Shown: positions 27,363 to 39,723 of the stretch, piece by piece | How the letters are laid out: each line of letters begins with the position of its first letter | Numbering within the stretch: the first letter of the stretch is position 1 | Source of the DNA: Balanoglossus misakiensis | Lineage: Eukaryota; Hemichordata | NCBI GenBank assembly: GCA_040954595.2 | Contig: CM082578.2 | Span: forward strand, 11,656,001 to 11,720,000 | Length of the DNA: 64,000 nt | Direction: 5' to 3' | Translations under genes and position numbers: made by a program | The notes under the pieces: model-generated | What the model saw: the letters and a program-made list of their open reading frames with translations, nothing else | The model's database searches: none | What the model was told of the DNA's origin: nothing

Positions 27363-27417
27363 CCTTCGGACGTTCACCTCGTCGGGGCTTCTGTGGTGAA
27401 TCAGCCACGTCCGAAGG
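27363..27417. repeat. nested inverted repeat (hairpin)
   Basis: Outer arms of 11 bp (CCTTCGGACGT at 27363-27373 and its exact complement at 27407-27417) enclose inner arms TTCACC (27373-27378) and GGTGAA (27395-27400). The element is much more GC-rich than its surroundings. Its function is unknown. Confidence 0.8.
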
Positions 27418-27551
27418 CTGGGAGTGTTAAATCGCTCCATCTCCATGCACCCAACATTCGCAGACTGAGAGAGGTACCCGGCAGATCGTAACCTTTCTAT
27501 TGTCAGGTTGTCCGATCTTATTTGAAGGTGACACGATAAAAAGTAAGATGC

Positions 27552-27601
27552 TTGGTTGGTTGGTTGGTTGGTTGGTTATCAATCGGTCGGTCGGTCGGTC
27601 T
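27552..27601. repeat. adjacent tetranucleotide repeats (TTGG)n and (CGGT)n
   Basis: TTGG repeats fill 27552-27577 and CGGT repeats fill about 27584-27601, separated by a short AT-rich link. Confidence 0.9.
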
Positions 27602-28106
27602 GTTAGTTCAGTTTAGCTAATTAAAGTGACCTTGGATAACAACCGTTTTGACGAGTGGTGACACTCGATAATAAGTTATTCATATGCTATCAATATTAAT
27701 GGAATTAGGTATTAAGCGCCTCATTTCTGGTCTGCATTGAATATTGTGACGTTAGTGCCATACATATTTAAAACGAAATGTAATACTTGTAATCTACACA
27801 CTACTTCGCAGTATGATTAATTCATTATTTGCCTGTGCTCTTACAAATATAGATAATCTCGCGTAAATGACATCATTATGAGTTGCATTATGTCAATGTT
27901 TAGGGAAAGTTGCAGGTGACGACCGAATAGTCCGATATTAAGCTAATAACTTACAGCTAGTCGAGTCAAAGCGTGCCCCGCGAACAGACAGCAGTATCCA
28001 CAAGGATGACGTTGACGTGCTGTACAAAATGAAACATTCAATAAAGTTGGTGTGTTATATGAAATGAAACATTCTCTATCAATTTCTAGTTGAAAGCAGC
28101 GGCCGT

Positions 28107-29141
28107 TCACTCCGCCCAAGCACTGCGCACCGCCGTTCCTTCACGACTGATATTCAAGTTTTCCGCACGCAACTGCTCGCTGTTGAAACACAGCGATTTT
28201 TTTACCAAGACCAACGCAGCGACTCTAAACGACCGGTTCATTGCACTGTAGATGATGAAGTTCCAAAAACTGTTGGAGATCAGCAGGGAGGATATCACAA
28301 ATTCTATCCAGTCGGGCAGGTCGCCCCCGCTTCCTATGAAGTAGAAAATTTCAGCTCCGTACGGTATCCACGCTATGAAGAAGGCCGCGGTTATGGCGAG
28401 GCACACTTTGGCCGCCTTCATGTTCTTGTAGGACAGGCTGAAGGGTTTATTGTTTTGTTTGCCAGCAGTCTGTTCGTTGGCACTTGCGCCGCACTGTCTG
28501 ATTCGCCTCACCTGATTCCTGGAGATCGCAATGATCCTGGTGTACACGAAGATGATCACCGCGAACGGGATCAGCAGGAAGAGCACAGAGCCGACGATGG
28601 ACGCGCTGAGGTACTCCATGTAGCCGTAGTGCGGAATGCACTGAAAGGTGGCCGGGCCGTAGCCGTAGAAGTCCCTGCCGAGGATGAATCCGATGCTCAG
28701 GGCGTACAGCATCAGGGCGACCCACTGCACCACGGCCACCGCCACGACCCGCGTCTTCGTCACCATGCTGGCGTAGTGCAGGGGCCACTGAATGGCGACG
28801 TACCGGTCCATGGCGATGAACATCAGCGAGACAGTCGACGCCGTGGAGCAGACGTGGGCCAGAACGCCGAGGGCGAAGCACGTGGGGAACACCAAGTCGA
28901 TCAGGGGTTTCCGGGTCACACACCCGACCAGAGTGGTGAAGAACAGCAGCCCCACTCCTAGGTCGGCCGTCGCCAAGGATATCATGAAGAAGCGACTTCC
29001 AACCGGTAAAATCTTATTCCTCCTCAGAACAGCGATGTTCAACATGTTGCCGATCACGATCAGAGGCGAAATTATACAAATGATCGCCGCCTCGGTGACG
29101 ATAACGGCCAGACCAGCGTCGTCCCCCGTTGTACTGTTCAT
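28107..29141 (-). CDS. class A (rhodopsin-like) G protein-coupled receptor, intronless
   Basis: One uninterrupted 344-aa frame runs from ATG (29141) to TGA (28107) and spans all seven membrane helices. Family landmarks are visible: N32 in TM1 (GN motif), D60 in TM2 (LATAD), C88 before TM3 paired with C168 in extracellular loop 2, DRY at 112-114, W140 in TM4, P192 and Y200 in TM5, W258 and P260 in TM6, and N294/Y298 in TM7. The N-terminus is short with one NST glycosylation site. Three departures stand out: NPxxY in TM7 reads NFIIY, CWxP in TM6 reads AWIP, and the position that is Asp in amine receptors (3.32) is Ala95. A classical aminergic ligand is therefore unlikely. It should sit in the plasma membrane and couple to a heterotrimeric G protein. 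The ligand cannot be told from sequence. A single coding exon is common among lineage-expanded invertebrate receptors. Confidence 0.93.
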   Translation of the reverse strand: MNSTTGDDAGLAVIVTEAAIICIISPLIVIGNMLNIAVLRRNKILPVGSRFFMISLATADLGVGLLFFTTLVGCVTRKPLIDLVFPTCFALGVLAHVCSTASTVSLMFIAMDRYVAIQWPLHYASMVTKTRVVAVAVVQWVALMLYALSIGFILGRDFYGYGPATFQCIPHYGYMEYLSASIVGSVLFLLIPFAVIIFVYTRIIAISRNQVRRIRQCGASANEQTAGKQNNKPFSLSYKNMKAAKVCLAITAAFFIAWIPYGAEIFYFIGSGGDLPDWIEFVISSLLISNSFWNFIIYSAMNRSFRVAALVLVKKSLCFNSEQLRAENLNISREGTAVRSAWAE

Positions 29142-31133
29142 GTCTTCAGAGTAACCGTTGCACTAGTTCTTTAGCCGATGGTTGTACATGTACTACTTTT
29201 AGTTTGAAAATTGGGAGACATCCGGTTCATCGGACGCGGATCGTAAACTGTGCACCGACATGCGCATACATATTATTATAATGGTAATGAATATTATCAA
29301 AAGTATTGGCATAATTAGTACCATGTCACACACCTACATCGTGAGAAACTTAGCAAATCATGCGGGCGAGTTCACACCTTGGAAAATTAATGTAGTTACA
29401 TCCATGCAGAAGCCCGCATTCCAAGTTTCATTTGTCCCTTTGTCGGAATTGTAACTGTGAAGTAGAGTCTTTGTATAATTCTTCAGCCTGGGCTATCATT
29501 ATTGTAAACGTTAAAGCATAGACAGTCTATGGTTCTACCCACAATTGGGAGACATGACACATGCATTAAATTATAAAATTTATTCGACCGTTTGAGCTTT
29601 CTCCTTTATTGTTATGGTGTGGGGATACAGGGCATCAATAATGTATATAAGGGACCAAATGCGACTTTTAAGAACTTTTGTACCTGGCTTTCAACAGACT
29701 TGATTGATTGATTTATTGACCAATCTAGCTGTACGTCCATAATATTTATTTACTTATATCTTTATTCATTGGTTAGAGTTTGGCTGCCGGATCCAATCGC
29801 TTGTTGTTCAACCTTCACACAAACAACATTTATGATTAGATAGATTTGAAAAGCCCATCGAATCAGCAGTTGATTGGATATTTTGTATTGCGACTTGCAA
29901 CAATACATGAATTTCCGCTCTCATTGCGCGATCACGCGAGACTTGGTTAATCACCGTAGTAACGGGTTGATAGCCAAGCAAAGCTTTGTATTATATTAAA
30001 CTGGAATACGTGTAGAGTGCAACAAAGTGACTATTGTACATTTTAAGCTGATGGGCCGTATGATGTTTGTCCTGCGTCACATGAGACTGTCCTCCCAAAT
30101 ATACTGCCTAGCCATGCGAGATCTCGCACGCTCTCGCGGAATTCGGAAAATGGCATATTGCACCAAAATGAAGCGGTACACAGAGAATGACAAGTGTCAC
30201 TGTTACACGAATTCAAGTCGAGCATCTCATTTAGTTTCGGATTAAACGCATGTGTAACATTCGACACGGCGTCTTAATTATGTACTTGAGTGCGGTCATG
30301 TCTTTGTATATAAAGATGTTCATTAAAAATCGCGAAACTAATCAGGGATTTTATTTAATTATTCAAAAGATCCCTTTAAAAGATATTGTATGCAAGTTAT
30401 AAAAAGGTGACAGAATGGTGATGGGGAAAGTAATGAGACGCGTTTTGAATGATGAAAGCTTTTCGTACATGACTTTTCATATTTAAGTGTTATGTTAATT
30501 TCATCCAAACCGTCTCAAATGGAAAAAGGTCATATTACAACAATGGGTATTTCCAAACCCGAGTATCAACTGAATGCTTGTATTAATTATTGATCGGAGA
30601 ATAATCCCTTGGTAGTCAATCCCTTTTATACAATGCATGGCAAGCAAAACATTACAGGTACATGGAAGACAGGCATCCTAAAATTATCATATACTGTGAA
30701 TATTCCTGGATAGTCACATGTGCATTAAAAGCAACAAAACGGGGCTAAATATTGAAAGCGGAGTCTTGTAATTAATCATTCATGGCACACGCACACGGAG
30801 GGGGAAATGTATGAATACTTCTTTTTGATGTGTTTGAACATTTCCGACAGAACGCCACAGAGCAGAGCGGGTCCTTTGTCAGTAAAGAGTGCAATGGGCT
30901 ATTAATGGGAGCTCCTGGTCTTAACCAATGATGGCATGGAGGAAAACATTGCACCCTGAAAAATCGCCACAAGAGAAACTATAGCAACATCTTAAGACGC
31001 GTCCAGATATTCTCTTTGCTAGAAATATGACAGAATCTGCCTGAAACATTAATTAAATATTACTAGAAAAGTATTAAGAGAGAATCTACTTATCATATTC
31101 ACGAGCATTTGCATACCCTGTCTTTGTGTCGAG

Positions 31134-31135
<2 letters not shown>

Positions 31136-31183
<48 letters not shown>
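31136..31183. repeat. (GACA)12 microsatellite
   Basis: Twelve uninterrupted GACA units. The same motif recurs in the compound microsatellite at 39671-39753. Confidence 0.95.
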
Positions 31184-32801
31184 TAGATCAAGTGTCTTCA
31201 GCAATAGCGCATCGTTTAAGTGCTAAACGTTACGTTTCTTATTCTTTCATTGAACATGACCATGCTCATGTACGTTTGCAAATGTAACGTGCAATATATG
31301 AAAAGAACATTTTAATATTCTATATTGGAAGTATGATGAGAGTGTTAGAAATAATATGCCTCTCGCTGCGTGATGTGTTCGCAATGTAATATTTTTAATT
31401 AAGTACAATACGCGGTGATTGATTTTGTCACGATTGTGAGTAGAAGATTACGCCAATATATTAAAATTATATAAATATTCATTACTCGGGCCGAACTGAA
31501 GTCGTGACCACTAGCGTTATTTTCATTAGAGACGCGGCGAATTCGGCGCTCGTCAAAGTAGAATAACTGAGATATATTAGTGTCACTGACGGACATATGG
31601 CAATTGAGTAATAATAATGCTATACACTGTTTCTTGCAATAAATATCGCCTCCCACAGATGCTTCGTTTATAGCCGATAAACCTTGTGCGAAAATGATTT
31701 TCGTGGAAAGAGACTGTTATTTCGCAGGGCGACGTCCCGAAGGATAGGCAGGAATACAAGACTAATTGATTCATGAAAAATTCAGAAAGCTGAGATACGT
31801 GTGTATATATTGCAGTAAATTTGTCAGACTGTAGTCGTGAATGCTCAGTATGACTCATCACCGATTCGGAAATATAGATGTCTTTTCTGTTATTTTTGCC
31901 GCAATGTAATATGTTGTAACCTAAATCGAATCAGATATGATCATTTTGTTTTCTTGGAGTAGGCCCCTAGATATAATCAAAATACCCAATCATCATACGT
32001 TTTGACCCCCTAAAACTACGCGCTGGTTTTACCTGTGTTAATTGTGGTCACATGTTCCGAGGGTTTTGCTTGACAAGGTGGGAAATAGGCTGTTTCATAG
32101 TGAGCACGGGTTAGTACGCGATAAGAATTACTCTTTCAAATAGTAAATCTATACTACTGTCACTAAAGATTTATTATCCAAACGCCTGCAAGTCCTATTT
32201 TACGGCCTAAGGTATAGAGCATTTGTGACTTCAACAAGGGTAAAATGATATTGTGCATTTAAAATAGTTGACTAGGACTAAAGCAAAAAATATCTACTTT
32301 AAATTACTTGCATGTAGAACACCAAATTGACAATTTACACTTTCGGTGAGTCTTGTAGTTTTGTCGCTGTTTTATCGCCCTCTCGTGTCCGGTTATTTTT
32401 CCGAAATCGATCGTTTCGACTATAGCCATGGGAATAGCAGAATCCCAAACCCCCAAGGACCTGGAATCAGATTTCTCTCAAGAGTTTTGGGATATGCCCC
32501 GTCCTTGATGTGGGAGAATCTTGTATCTGCCAGGGCCACAAAAAGTGCAGTTAAATCCATTAAATATTGAATTTACGACTACGTGACTTTCCTCGGGCAC
32601 ATTTAGCTTCCATCGCAGTTCCTGCCCATGTGCTACACATCGCGCCATTGAATGACATTTTGTGACAGTGAAGTCAAAGGCAGTTTATTGGCCAATCAGC
32701 GCTCGTGTCATATGACGCTTTTGAGTGTGCGAGAGTGTCGGATCGATTTCATCTCACACTGCTGATTACTGAAGACCGTTAACGCCATTTTGTAAAGCAA
32801 A

Positions 32802-32895
32802 AAATAAAAAAAATATCTCGTTATCTCGAGATACTAATTGTGACGTCGACTAGATACTAGGTACTAAGTCGAGACAACGAGATATGTTTTTATTT
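32802..32895. repeat. fold-back element with about 27-bp inverted arms
   Basis: Left arm ATATCTCGTTATCTCGA (32813-32829) pairs with 32869-32885 with one mismatch. The match extends outward through an A-rich left flank (from 32802) and a T-rich right flank (to 32895). The roughly 40-bp loop itself repeats AGATACTA-like words. This is compatible with a small non-autonomous fold-back transposon. No flanking target-site duplication was identified. Confidence 0.75.
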
Positions 32896-34245
32896 CTTTT
32901 TCAGCTTTCATAGCTGATACCACACTTTTGTGAGACATTTCATTCTTTATGCTTTGTGCATAGAAATGGCTGGGGTCGCCATGTCTTATATGTTCAGTAA
33001 TTGGAAGCAATCAAGCAAACAAACAAACACACAAAAAGCCAATAAACTGACGATTCCAATGTTCGTTTAATACGTGGGCAATTAAAGAGAGTTTGTTGTT
33101 CATGTTTTGTTCACCCTTCAACAACAAAAAGGATGCGTCGTGAATAGAAAGTGACTGATTATTCTCGTATATAGTTTACATAGAAACAGTATGTTCATAA
33201 TTAAACGTAGGAAAATGGCCATTATCGATTGCAACGATTAACTGCTTTGAAGTGTGCTTATTATCCTTAGTCAATTCATATGTGTTTGGAATACACATCC
33301 CGTTTACAATACTTTTATGGAAATGCAAATTCTTAGTTCATTCATCAGAATTACTGCGACAGTTTCTTTATTCCAAATAATATCATGTAATGAAATAAAG
33401 GTAGAATACAGCTTTGCAGGCGTACACGTGAATTGCCATTCACGGCCAATGCATCGTCTCCGTCACATCCGCCCACGTCAGATTCAAAGGATGAATAGAC
33501 AAGGGCTCTTGGACAGAAAAAAAACGATCGTCGGTTATTTCGTGAAGTGCACTAGAGTCAGTTTTATTAAGGGTTAATGCATTTCAACTGTACAGCCTGA
33601 TTTCGATTCTCCAAGGACTTTCTGAGAGCCGCCAGCTCTCCTCGTGGGCAATGGCAATGTCGACACTTCCCCGGCCTAAATATCTGCGAGTTTTTTTGTT
33701 TTGTTCGTTTTTCCAGTAAATTTGTTGGACAACAACTACTAAAATGAGCTATTCCCCTTGAATGGTCATAAAATACATACGAAAAACAAACTGGTCTTAC
33801 ATGTAGGTATGTAAGTTTATTGACAACACAACGTCAATTACAGAGAATCGTTTTCAAAGGAACGGTATATATAATTCGTTTTAGTCTTCCACACGAATCA
33901 CATTTGATTAGAGATAATATAATAATGTTCGTTCCCTATCAGTCGTAGTATTTAAATCTTTGCGTGGTAATGAACTGTTTATTTCTGAGACAGACACTAA
34001 TGTTGGCAACTTTTGTTCATGCCAAACCCAAGTGATTGAAACAAACTCTTCTACACCAATAAGGGCAAACCACATTAACGCTGATCCGAATATAGCAACT
34101 ATGGCTTATACTGAATTGTATACTGTTTGCAGTGAAAATGAAAATATCACACATCTTAGACGAATATATCTTTGTAAATAGTAAAGTAAGAAATACACAC
34201 AGCAAATACTAATGTACGCGGTGAATGACAAACGGGTTGGAATTT

Positions 34246-34251
34246 TTTATT
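34246..34251 (-). promoter_or_regulatory. candidate polyadenylation signal AATAAA
   Basis: AATAAA on the minus strand, about 165 bp past the stop codon at 34413, at a normal distance for the 3' end of the secreted-protein gene. Confidence 0.45.
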
Positions 34252-34412
34252 GACTGCATGATTGACTGCGCGGTCTATACACTACACGTACCAAATCATT
34301 CTGAAGATCTTGTCCAAGGACAGTTCAATCAGTACACGTCACCGTGAAGACGAACCCGGTGGATGGTTACTGCCCTCTAGCATATAGAAATCCCGAGTAT
34401 CGTTGCCCACGA

Positions 34413-35843
34413 TTATAGCGGACACGTTGGGCACGTCCAAACAAGTTCAGTTTGGCCACTGTAGCTTATATCCGTCATCGAACCATAAACTGGAAGTAAA
34501 ATAAAACGTGAGATCTATTTGTTCTAACAGTGCCACAGTGCTACGGTGGACTAAAATCTTTTCCTATAATATCGAGGTCACCTGTGATGTAATTTGCGAG
34601 ATTATACATGTACGTACTGCAACCGAACTCATACCTGTCTGTCCGCCGTTGCTTTGTGAACCATTGTTTGCAGCTCTTTCAACCGGTACAAAATTCACAT
34701 CGACTTTTGCGTCATCGTATATTTGTTGCTGAATTGCTAACCACGTGAGGCCGCCATCTTCGCTCATTAGATATGATCGCATGTTCTTGTGCATACCGTA
34801 GAGGGCGCCAGTGAGAGTATTGACCCCAAGAACGTTTATTGTCTGTCTTTTCATGCCTAAGAATGAATGCGATTTGTGACATACAATCAGGTTATATAGT
34901 GTTACGTTTACACTTGTGGTGTATTTTGAGACCTGAAAATGGAATCGTGCAATCTGTGTGGTAAGGCATAGAGATAATGCCCATTCGAGCTGCGTAAGCT
35001 CATTAAACATAAGCTACAAAACAACTTGCCTGACCAGTGTCCATCGAGGCCACCTTTTGTACATATTTCGTTTTCCTTGTCAAGCCTACAATAATCAATA
35101 AGAAAAAGGAACAATGAATAACACCCCCTTGTCCAGCCCATGGTCTACGCTATATAAGACTCGCTGTCAGTATAATATCAAACCGAGTTTTGTCTAGAAG
35201 GGCGACGTGACCATATGTGAGTCACAGTAATTGAGTATTCCAGTTAACAGATGAAGACATCATATAAATGCTCAAATTAGTTCACCGTTATTACATATAG
35301 TCAGACAAGTGTACTTACGCTTCATCGCCGGAATCACACACATAGACCGCGGGTTCGCTGCCTTTGACAACGTATCCGGCGTCGTGAAAGTCTGCGGCGA
35401 TATTGATTAGGGTACAATGTGAATAAAGTGGACTTTGATGAATTGTGAGTTCGGCAACTGTCACTTATTTCGAGATATCGACACTGTTTTCTCATTTCCG
35501 TTTCTAGCAAAGATCAATACTCGAAAAGCGCAACAAATATAACACTTCAAATGTAACTGGGATCGCTCACAATAACAGCGATGTCAATGTACACACGTTT
35601 CTTCCTTGCACGTAAAAACACGCCATTTCAGGTGGAACATTTACCCAAATTTGGTGAAGAATACAGACACATTCGACTCACCTGTTGACGGACACTTTGA
35701 AAGAATGTCTTCGTTGTCCACGCATATTTCGTGGTAATCGTTATCACAGCGGCTAGTACCGGAGACGCAGCAAGCACAGTCAGTTCTTCCGTTATCAAAC
35801 GGACACGTGCAAGTGTAGCTCTTTATACGGCTGCCAGCAGTTA
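34413..35843 (-). CDS. exons 8-12 of the secreted protein: Cys-rich module, Asp-box, C-terminus
   Basis: Exon 8 (35843-35682) carries eight cysteines in 53 residues. Exon 9 (35391-35319) has the segment YVVKGSEPAVYVCDSGDE. Exon 10 (35085-35030) has CTKGGLDGHWS and ends CAG before GCAAGT, the usual GC-donor consensus. Exon 11 (34856-34635) has GVNTLTGALYG followed by the Asp-box SEDGGLTW. Such boxes occur in sialidases, sortilins and other beta-propellers, but with only one copy a propeller is not supported. Exon 12 (34489-34413) ends in WTCPTCPL then TAA. Confidence 0.72.
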
Positions 35844-38800
35844 CTGAAAATACATGGTGTACCGTGTTTAAAATGGCAACCAATCCCAGAACAACACGTG
35901 CACGATTTGAATATGAAAGCGCCCTAGGAAAAGCATGCACGCATCCATACGAAATAACCACCAACGCACCTCGACAACTTGGCCATCTATAGTCATCACA
36001 CATAGGCCGAGTATATATACATAGGCATGTGAACTTATTACGTGATGTCAGGTGTGTTTCTAAAAGAGTGATACACCATGCGCCACATGCAGTACCAATC
36101 GTCTTTCAATTTCGCAGGTTCCCAATTTTTTATCAACGTAAACTGAAACTTGGCAAAGTCGAAATTGACAACTACAAACCTGTCGGCGCGGGCGTCGTTT
36201 TTACGTAGTCAAAATTCACCACGGTAAAGTTATTATTTATTACGGCCCCTTGCCTCGTCAAATAGACAACTTCGACCAATCCGACAAAAGTGGAACCATT
36301 CAGCGATGACGTCACCCCTGCTGGGTCCACGGTGATGTTAAATTTCACAACCGGCTCGTACGAAAAGCTCAAATCTCCAAGCTGCAAAAGCGGTGATATG
36401 TTGTATTATTCTATCAATAAAACAGTTGATGAGGATGGTGCTTTTGGAACGAATGTAGGAATGAAACATATCCGCACCTGTAATTGGATGAGGGTGTCTT
36501 GGATTTGTACCACTGTCGGTTGGCTGTCCAGATTATCCCAGAATATTATACCCTTGTAGGTTGAGAAGGGAGGCAGGATGAGCACAATGCTGACGTCAAA
36601 AGCGACGGCACGAGATGGACTGCCGTTACAGGAGTCTTCTATTCTTTGACCACAATGCCATATACTCACAGACACTGTGACGTCATCCCTGGGCATGGAG
36701 CAAAAAAATATGCAAATTACTTACGACCATCCATACTCATGATACTCGTGTCTCAATGAAATTTTAGTGTAGCTATAGTCTCTCCCTCACTTATTCCCCC
36801 CCCCCCTTTCTCCCCTCATTCACCAAGTTTCTATCATCTCATTTAAGATTCATTTGCATTTTCGCCAATCTCTAAATGCAAGTTTCAGGAGATCAAACAA
36901 CAGAAAATATGCAGACCCTTCATAAATGTCTTGTCCTGGGCTGTGACTGGTCAACTCCGCTAGTGCCTCCAGGTTTGGCAGCCTCTCCGCTTCCTCGACG
37001 AATGCCCTGACTGCAATTTGTCCAACCCAGATGTGCGTGCGTCCGTACATGATTCCGGCCATAATCCACTCCTGTGTGTCGTTCTGGACTGCAACGTGGT
37101 CATCCAGCCTTATGTTGAAGTACAGCTTCATCTCATTGTTGGGATCGGCGACGTCGCCCTCGCTGACCACCAGGTCGGAGACTTCGGCGTTGATCCTGTC
37201 ATACTCCAGGTTCGCCGCTGTCGACTCCAGCTGGTTTTCGGCCAGGCAGCCGGAGCAGGGGATGTTGGCCCCGAACGACGTGCGCAGATTGTCCGTGAAT
37301 GTCATCATTGCAGATTGGTTGAATGGTCCGGCCACTTCGATCAAGGGCGCCACCGTTGCTTTCGGAAAAGCCGCTGTAACTGAGACGTTGACGCTGTCTC
37401 CTATGCCGATCTCGATGCCCCTGTTCGGGTCAAAGGAAGGCGAGTCCATCTCAAAGACCGGGTTTTCGACGTAACTGTAATCGGAGTCGTACGTCGAGGT
37501 GAACGATGAACCGGCCGAAGGCTGGTCTTCGTAAGTCACCGTCATCATCGATGACATCTTATCCGATGGCATGACGGTATCTGAAAATTACAGGAGATGA
37601 TGAGCGCCCAAAATCAATTTAGTTTTGAAATACACGACTGAAAGGGGGCTCTCTTAGCAAAAGTCAGAGTAACCCGTTGTTTTTCATATATTAAATTATG
37701 GTATTCGAATTTGTGAAATCGTGAGCATAGGTTGGTTACCGTAGGCCTACATGTATATAGTAAGTTTAGTTTTAAGTTTTGTAGTGTAGGAACATGTATA
37801 CTCAACTGTATGGTCAATATCAAAATCACACCACTGAAAAAATCAACCTATCATAAAAAAGCATGGTTTACATTGTGGCCGGTCAGTATTAATCCCTCTA
37901 TAAGTGTCGTAAATATCTCACTTGGGTACAATATCGATTACCACCAACACCGATTAAAAAATCGAGTTCTGTTAAATTGAGCTGAAAATGTGGGGAACCT
38001 GCGTCAGGCGACAGAGCGAAATGCTGCGGGTCCACTTGCTTCGCTTAGTTCCAGGACTTCAGTATAATTTAAGTAGCAGAATCTGATATGCTTAATGTGC
38101 TATAACTTCAGTAACAGCCATTATGGTTTTATTAAAATTTGATATGATTCATTGATCGGAGCCGAAGAGACGCGCCGACATGAATTAATAAAGACATATT
38201 TTTGTTAATAATGACTTATTTTCAGTACAATATTCTGTTGGCAGATATATGGGGGGACCGCCACTACAAAGAGCCCATGTTTAAATTAATGTAATATTTA
38301 TATTTTCACCCTCTGATTCGGACTGAGGCTATCGACCTCAATTCGACAACACGCGGCTATATGGGAGGAAACGACAGACGAGAAACTTGTTTAGGTTTTG
38401 TATGTTCAAGAAATCGATAACGCTTTCCAACGCACTTTCGAACAATAGCAGCCTTGTTAAAACTTCTCGCCAGCCTCCGTTGCCGTGGTTACGAAACGTT
38501 AATAAAACCTGGGTATAAATGGAATCGTTGACGATAAACATCGAAGATTCGGATGCAAGTGCTCTAGCAATGTAGAAAGCCACAGGTTTGAATCTTTCCT
38601 TCGACAACGAATTACTCTCCCTCGGCAATGACAAATCTACGTCAACGAAACGATCGGTGTCATTTTGCCAATGATTTTTTTTCCTCATGAGTACATCACC
38701 TTAAAATACGCAAGCAACCGATTTTATTGATTGTCTCCAGCGTGTGCAGAAACTGTATTTGCCGTCTTTGTTGCGAACAGAGAAGTGTTTTCTTTTCTCG

Positions 38801-39691
38801 CGTCGATAGCAGTCCATTCTTAAAGGGACCATTAATCAGCCGAGAAAATTCGTTTCTTGTACGGCTGGCTCTCTCTAGAGAAAAATCGATGTATAAAATA
38901 TGAAGGAAATAAAATCGATAGATAAGCAATGTTCTCACCGGACACGTTCATCTGGAAGGATCCCTGGACGAAACTCGTCCCGGCAGAGTTAATAGGCCCT
39001 GTTAATATCAACCATAGGCGCTCGCTGATGACACCTTCAGTGAACTCCTGGATATAAAACGTACGTTGTATATTATTGCATTGTGAACCACCTTAGAACC
39101 GATCGTCAAAAGCTAAACCACATAATTTTCTCTTTATTTACGACTGCCAAACGGAAACACAAACGCTTGTTCTCACCTAGAGTTTCCGTGAGAAAAAGAA
39201 AAATTATATAACAATAACTTGAAAATTTATCTCACAAAACCTTACTTGCGTGCGTAAAACGTACATTTTCTCGACACCATGTGCATGCACAGTGCATTAG
39301 CAGAATTATGAGATTTTATATTTAACTTAATTGCCAACGATTGCTTTCATGTGTAGAAGAGGTTACAGTTCGTCTGTTGTCCTCACAACAACATCGATTA
39401 CCAGGACGACGTCTATACTCTACGTCGCAGGATATTGATAACGATACACCTATTTATTTCACACTTGGCCCTTTTCTGAAGAAGGGGCTTCTGAGAGGTG
39501 TTCGAAAAAAAAAAATAATTCACTTACCGTCGTCGGCGTCATTGTTGCTCGCGTTTCAGCGGTCGCCGGAGTGCTGGCATCATGATATTCCCAAGTGAAT
39601 TGGGATCCTATCGGGTCGAGAGAAAACTGAAATGGGGGAAATACTAGTCAGTTTATACCTCGAAAATCTGTGTGAGTGAGTGAGTGAGTCG

Positions 39692-39723
<32 letters not shown>

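Larger units (their letters stand above)
25187..28106. other. intergenic sequence, no gene found
   Basis: Past the last B monomer the sequence is unique. Short open frames (for example 25593-25817 and 25821-26003 on the minus strand) have no recognisable domain and no splice context. The stretch holds a hairpin at 27363-27417 and simple repeats at 27552-27601. The 3' UTR of the GPCR should lie just left of 28107, but I see no convincing minus-strand AATAAA. Confidence 0.65.
29142..34412. other. intergenic region between GPCR and secreted-protein gene
   Basis: I found no open frame with recognisable protein features and no chain of splice-compatible exons. The region contains a microsatellite (31136-31183), a fold-back element (32802-32895) and a candidate polyadenylation signal of the next gene (34246-34251). 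The GPCR promoter should lie just right of 29141, but no TATA box or other clear element can be picked out. Confidence 0.6.

Noticed and set aside
28447-28923. Minus-strand 158-codon frame inside the GPCR
   Set aside because: It is a frame-shifted reading of the same DNA; the GPCR frame carries all family motifs.
28455-28961. Plus-strand 168-codon frame opposite the GPCR
   Set aside because: It is the antisense shadow of the receptor gene; composition (His/Asp/Arg/Gln-rich) is typical of such overlaps.
30027-30267. Overlapping short frames on both strands in the 29-34 kb gap
   Set aside because: No recognisable protein feature, no splice-linked neighbours, and lengths expected by chance.
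34856-35010. Longer version of the Asp-box exon starting further upstream
   Set aside because: The frame is open to 35010, but the upstream acceptors do not match the phase left by exon 10. Only the acceptor next to 34856 does.
37018-37474. Plus-strand frames opposite the large exon of the secreted protein
   Set aside because: They are antisense shadows. The minus frame fits a phase-consistent 12-exon model.
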